From Pseudomonadota bacterium (lineage in GTDB: Bacteria; Pseudomonadota; Gammaproteobacteria; Burkholderiales; Gallionellaceae), in assembly GCA_021783855.1 (NCBI GenBank), contig JAJXTL010000100.1, positions 1 through 10,697 of the forward strand: a DNA stretch of 10,697 nucleotides, in the 5' to 3' direction. The notes under the pieces are model-generated. The model saw only the letters and a program-made list of their open reading frames with translations. It did no database searches and had not been told where the DNA came from. The position numbers and the translations under genes were made by a program. Of the stretch, positions 8,072-10,697 are shown one piece after another. How positions within the stretch are numbered: position 1 is the first letter of the stretch; each line of letters begins with the position of its first letter.

Positions 8072-8162
8072 GCAGGAAAAATAGCAATTCTGAAATAAGG
8101 GTTCGTAAATAGCATGTCGGAGAAAGATAACAGATAGTGTTTTAACTCTTTGGGAGGTAATC

Positions 8163-10184
8163 ATGTCAAGTGGTCTGGGCTTTGCGTTGTTATGTGCATC
8201 AATTGCAATCCTGTATGGCGTTTTTTCAATCAAATGGATACTTGACAAACCCACCGGCAGCGAGCGAATGCGAGAAATCGCCGCCGCCATTCAGGAAGGC
8301 GCATCCGCCTACCTCTCCCGGCAATATCTCACCATCGGCGTCGTCGGCGCTATCCTGTTTATCATCATCTTTGCCGCCTTAGGCTGGCAAACCGCCGTCG
8401 GATTCGCGATCGGCGCCCTGCTCTCGGGTGCGGCGGGATTCATCGGCATGAACGTATCGGTACGCGCCAACGTGCGCACCGCAGAAGCCGCCAAGGGCGG
8501 TCTCAATGCCGCATTGAACGTCGCCTTTAAGGGCGGCGCCATTACCGGCATGCTGGTGGTCGGCCTGGGTCTGCTGGGCGTGGCGGGCTATTACACCTTT
8601 CTGATCCATTCAGGCGACACCCTGGCAGAGGCAACCCACGCGCTGGTGGGCCTGGGTTTTGGCGGATCGCTGATTTCCATCTTCGCACGACTGGGCGGCG
8701 GCATTTTCACCAAGGGCGCGGATGTCGGCGCGGATCTGGTGGGCAAGGTCGAAGCGGGCATACCCGAAGACGACCCGCGCAATCCGGCTGTGATAGCGGA
8801 CAACGTCGGCGATAATGTCGGCGACTGCGCCGGCATGGCAGCCGACCTGTTCGAGACTTACGCGGTCACCATCATCGCCACCATGATGCTGGGCGGCCTG
8901 TTGATGGCCAATGCAGGCGAAAACGCCGTGATTTATCCGCTGGTACTGGGCGGATTCTCCATCATCGCTTCCATCGTCGGCACCTTTTTCGTCAAGGCGC
9001 GCGAAGGTGGCAAGATCATGAACGCGCTGTATCGCGGCTTGACCGTTTCCGCCGTGCTGGCCCTGATCGCCTTCTACCCGCTAACCAGTTGGATCATGGG
9101 GAATAACGGCGTATACAGCGTGAACGCCCTGTACGGTTCCACGGTCATCGGCCTGCTGCTGACCGCTGCACTGGTATGGATCACCGAATACTATACCGCC
9201 ACCGAATATGCGCCGGTACGCCATATCGCCTTCGCTTCTACCACCGGCCACGGCACCAACGTGATCGCGGGTCTTGGCGTATCCATGAAATCCACCGCAG
9301 CCCCCGTACTGGCGGTCTGCATGGCGATCATGGGTGCCTATTCCATGGCCGGCCTGTATGGTATCGCCATTGCCGCCACTGCGATGTTGTCGATGACCGG
9401 CATCATCGTCGCCCTGGACGCCTATGGACCTATCACCGATAACGCCGGCGGCATCGCCGAAATGGCCGGCTTGCCGGAGGAAATTCGCAACATTACCGAT
9501 CCGCTCGACGCGGTAGGCAACACCACCAAGGCCGTCACCAAAGGCTATGCCATCGGCTCCGCAGGTCTTGCCGCCCTGGTACTGTTCGCCGACTACACCC
9601 ATGCGCTGGAAGCCCACAAGCACACCGCCATGCTGTTCGACTTATCCGATCACATGGTGATCGTCGGCCTGTTCATCGGCGGCATGGTTCCCTACCTGTT
9701 CGGCGCCATGGGCATGGAAGCGGTAGGACGTGCTGCGGGCGCCGTGGTGGTCGAAGTGCGTCGCCAGTTCAAGGAAATCCCCGGCATCATGGAAGGCACC
9801 GGCAAGCCGGAATACGGCACTTGCGTGGACATGCTGACCAAAGCGGCCATCAAGGAAATGCTCATCCCGTCCCTCTTGCCGGTCGCCGTGCCGGTCATCG
9901 TCGGACTGACGCTGGGCGCACAGGCATTGGGTGGCGTGCTGGTGGGCACCATCATCACCGGCATTTTCGTCGCGATTTCCATGACCACCGGCGGCGGCGC
10001 ATGGGATAACGCCAAGAAATACATCGAGGAAGGAAACTACGGCGGCAAAGGCTCGGAAGCGCACAAGGCTGCCGTGACCGGCGACACCGTGGGCGATCCT
10101 TACAAGGACACCGCAGGCCCCGCGATCAACCCGCTGATCAAGATCATCAATATCGTGGCGCTGATGATCGTGCCGCTGCTGTAA
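8163..10184 (+). CDS. hppA: K+-independent H+-translocating membrane pyrophosphatase
   Basis: Integral inner-membrane pump that hydrolyses pyrophosphate and moves protons outward; it saves energy by using the pyrophosphate released in biosynthesis. The 673-residue protein is almost wholly hydrophobic helices, as expected for about 16 spans. The substrate site is visible: [13 protein letters not shown] from residue 187, followed by [19 protein letters not shown], plus [18 protein letters not shown] and the C-terminal [18 protein letters not shown] from residue 640. In [11 protein letters not shown]456 occupies the position that is alanine in K+-dependent enzymes, which indicates a K+-independent H+ pump. 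ATG 8163 has a strong GGGAGGT site at 8152-8158, suggesting high expression. Its stop codon overlaps the first bases of the repeat at 10183-10291. Codon use matches the neighbouring genes. Confidence 0.98.
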   Translation: MSSGLGFALLCASIAILYGVFSIKWILDKPTGSERMREIAAAIQEGASAYLSRQYLTIGVVGAILFIIIFAALGWQTAVGFAIGALLSGAAGFIGMNVSVRANVRTAEAAKGGLNAALNVAFKGGAITGMLVVGLGLLGVAGYYTFLIHSGDTLAEATHALVGLGFGGSLISIFARLGGGIFTKGADVGADLVGKVEAGIPEDDPRNPAVIADNVGDNVGDCAGMAADLFETYAVTIIATMMLGGLLMANAGENAVIYPLVLGGFSIIASIVGTFFVKAREGGKIMNALYRGLTVSAVLALIAFYPLTSWIMGNNGVYSVNALYGSTVIGLLLTAALVWITEYYTATEYAPVRHIAFASTTGHGTNVIAGLGVSMKSTAAPVLAVCMAIMGAYSMAGLYGIAIAATAMLSMTGIIVALDAYGPITDNAGGIAEMAGLPEEIRNITDPLDAVGNTTKAVTKGYAIGSAGLAALVLFADYTHALEAHKHTAMLFDLSDHMVIVGLFIGGMVPYLFGAMGMEAVGRAAGAVVVEVRRQFKEIPGIMEGTGKPEYGTCVDMLTKAAIKEMLIPSLLPVAVPVIVGLTLGAQALGGVLVGTIITGIFVAISMTTGGGAWDNAKKYIEEGNYGGKGSEAHKAAVTGDTVGDPYKDTAGPAINPLIKIINIVALMIVPLL

Positions 10185-10291
10185 TGTGAAACTCGCGTAG
10201 CGATTCGTTCGCTCGGCTTCGCCCCCTCGCTGCGCGTTTCCCCCCGGGATAACCGGCGACTTGCCCGCTTGCGGGCTTAGTCGATTGGCTA
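10183..10291 (-). repeat. Structured intergenic repeat, copy 2 (inverted relative to copy 1)
   Basis: The minus strand matches 7440-7557 from end to end, with small gaps. Its main hairpin (10257-10283) keeps the outer CGACT/AGTCG stem, but the inner stem is GCCCGC/GCGGGC instead of GCCATC/GATGGC: two base pairs changed on both sides. It starts within the hppA stop codon and could shape the 3' end of the hppA mRNA, though no T run follows. Its far end coincides with the CTAG at which the next element begins. Confidence 0.8.
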
Positions 10292-10292
10292 G

Positions 10293-10413
10293 CAGACTGT
10301 CGGACTTCAATTTTTACTCTATGCAACCTATTGATTTTTAACAATTAAATATTTGCTTACTTTATACGCACATTAATGGAATCAATGAGTTACAAGACAA
10401 GTCCGACAGGCTC
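10293..10413. mobile_element. MITE-like element with terminal inverted repeats and CTAG duplication
   Basis: A 121-bp AT-rich segment without coding capacity. Its ends are inverted repeats matching at 13 of 15 positions, including a perfect 11-bp core CTGTCGGACTT (10297-10307) and AAGTCCGACAG (10399-10409). CTAG directly flanks both sides (10289-10292 and 10414-10417), consistent with a 4-bp target duplication. No transposase lies inside, so it would need one in trans. I do not recognise the parent insertion sequence. The four-base duplication alone could be chance. Confidence 0.65.
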
Positions 10414-10435
10414 CTAGGGTAGCACTGATTTATTC

Positions 10436-10554
10436 TGCCATTCCGAACCCTTCGACGGAGTTTACCCTGAGCGAAGTCGAATGGGCTCAGGGCAGACTCC
10501 TTAGAAGTCTTTATAAATCAAGTTATTATATTTCCCGCTTTGCTCAAAATGACA
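10436..10554. repeat. Third palindromic intergenic element
   Basis: It contains two mutually exclusive hairpins: CCCTTCGAC with GTCGAATGGG (10448-10456 and 10476-10485, one bulge) and CCCTGAGC with GCTCAGGG (10465-10472 and 10485-10492, perfect). The ends TGCCATTCCGAA and CTCAAAATGACA are weakly inverted. The style (CCTGAGCGAAGTCGAA) resembles short dispersed repeats common in environmental bacteria, which is recognition from memory. A small AGACT/AGTCT hairpin (10494-10510) followed by TTTAT could give weak termination. Confidence 0.5.
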
Positions 10555-10563
10555 ATAAATCAG

Positions 10564-10574
10564 CGATTGGCTAG
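10564..10574 (+). repeat. Direct repeat of CGATTGGCTAG
   Basis: The same 11 bases occur at 10282-10292, at the end of repeat copy 2. The two copies enclose the MITE-like and third palindromic elements (10293-10563). They may be a long target duplication or the remains of another repeat end. Confidence 0.5.
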
Positions 10575-10602
10575 TATATAAACACATAAATAACGAAACA
10601 TG

Positions 10603-10653
10603 TATTATACTGTCGCATGCCCACATTATGACGAGGTGCCTGCCATGCGACAG
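10603..10653 (+). promoter_or_regulatory. Inverted repeat covering the start codon of the last gene, with a possible -10 element
   Basis: CTGTCGCATG (10610-10619) and CATGCGACAG (10644-10653) are a perfect 10-bp inverted repeat with a 24-nt loop. The loop holds the ribosome site GAGGTG (10633-10638) and the right arm holds the ATG (10645-10647). TATTAT at 10603-10608 could be a -10 box; its transcript would start near 10615, inside the left arm. A matching -35 is not evident. Confidence 0.55.
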
Positions 10654-10697
10654 ACCGAACTGCATCTTACCGACGAGGATCATGAATTGATCGAATC
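10645..10697 (+). CDS. Start of an unidentified gene, possibly a transposase (N-terminal 17 codons plus)
   Basis: Only the first 17 complete codons are in the window: MRQTELHLTDEDHELIE, running off the right edge. The start is supported by GAGGTG at 10633-10638, 6 nt upstream, and by the absence of a stop to the edge. The overlapping ATG at 10628 soon meets a stop. The peptide resembles, from memory, the N terminus of IS630-type transposase proteins (a short acidic lead before a helix-turn-helix), and the repeat-rich neighbourhood fits. Eighteen residues cannot establish this, so it stays a suggestion. The start codon lies within a perfect inverted repeat that may limit translation. Confidence 0.6.
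   Translation, partial: MRQTELHLTDEDHELIE

Noticed and set aside
10257..10283. Hairpin after hppA as an intrinsic terminator
   Set aside because: The stem is strong but no T run follows on either strand; it is shared with repeat copy 1 and is better explained as part of the repeat.
9642..10310. 222-codon minus-strand frame opposite the hppA end
   Set aside because: A shadow of hppA running into repeat copy 2; the composition is His/Asp-rich and without motifs.
10501..10683. 60-codon minus-strand frame at the right edge
   Set aside because: It spans low-complexity AT-rich DNA and runs opposite the supported start at 10645; no ribosome site or family resemblance.

Overview
The window looks like chromosomal DNA of a Gram-negative proteobacterium, most likely a betaproteobacterium (a Nitrosomonadales/Gallionellaceae-like organism is my guess). 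This rests on the lipid A/Kdo gene order exbB-exbD-lpxK-ycaR-kdsB-adk, the character of the proteins, a moderately high G+C content in genes and a K+-independent H+-pyrophosphatase. The species is inference; no rRNA or other marker is present.

Layout. Positions 1-1775 (minus) hold most of a GspE/PilB-type secretion or pilus ATPase, cut by the window edge just before its Walker B motif. Positions 1849-3201 (minus) encode XseA, the large subunit of exodeoxyribonuclease VII. An AT-rich divergent spacer (3202-3590) follows and carries a cluster of DnaA-box sequences. Positions 3591-7362 (plus) form one compact cluster: exbB and exbD (proton-motive-force coupling), lpxK (lipid A 4'-kinase), a Trm112/YcaR-like small zinc-ribbon-type protein, kdsB (CMP-Kdo synthesis) and adk (adenylate kinase). 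Gaps are 2, 6, -20, 17 and 77 nt, so the first five are almost certainly cotranscribed. The theme is outer-membrane lipopolysaccharide synthesis and its energisation. Positions 7567-7968 hold a GlcG/HbpS-family protein and 8163-10184 hold hppA, a membrane H+-pumping pyrophosphatase.

The least ordinary part is the non-coding and repeat layer. A ~115-bp structured repeat occurs twice in inverted orientation (7440-7557 and 10183-10291), bracketing glcG-like and hppA. One of its hairpins keeps pairing through two compensatory base-pair changes. kdsB carries a ~20-codon in-frame insertion made of palindromic repeat-like DNA. Downstream of hppA, repeats are stacked: the second repeat copy, a 121-bp MITE-like element with inverted ends and a CTAG duplication, another palindromic element, and then the start of an unidentified gene. 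That gene's start codon lies in one arm of a perfect 10-bp inverted repeat. This arrangement resembles the shield that some transposase genes use against read-through translation.

No complete new multi-gene system is evident. The protein-coding genes are mostly familiar housekeeping genes, and the points worth checking are in the repeats and regulatory DNA.
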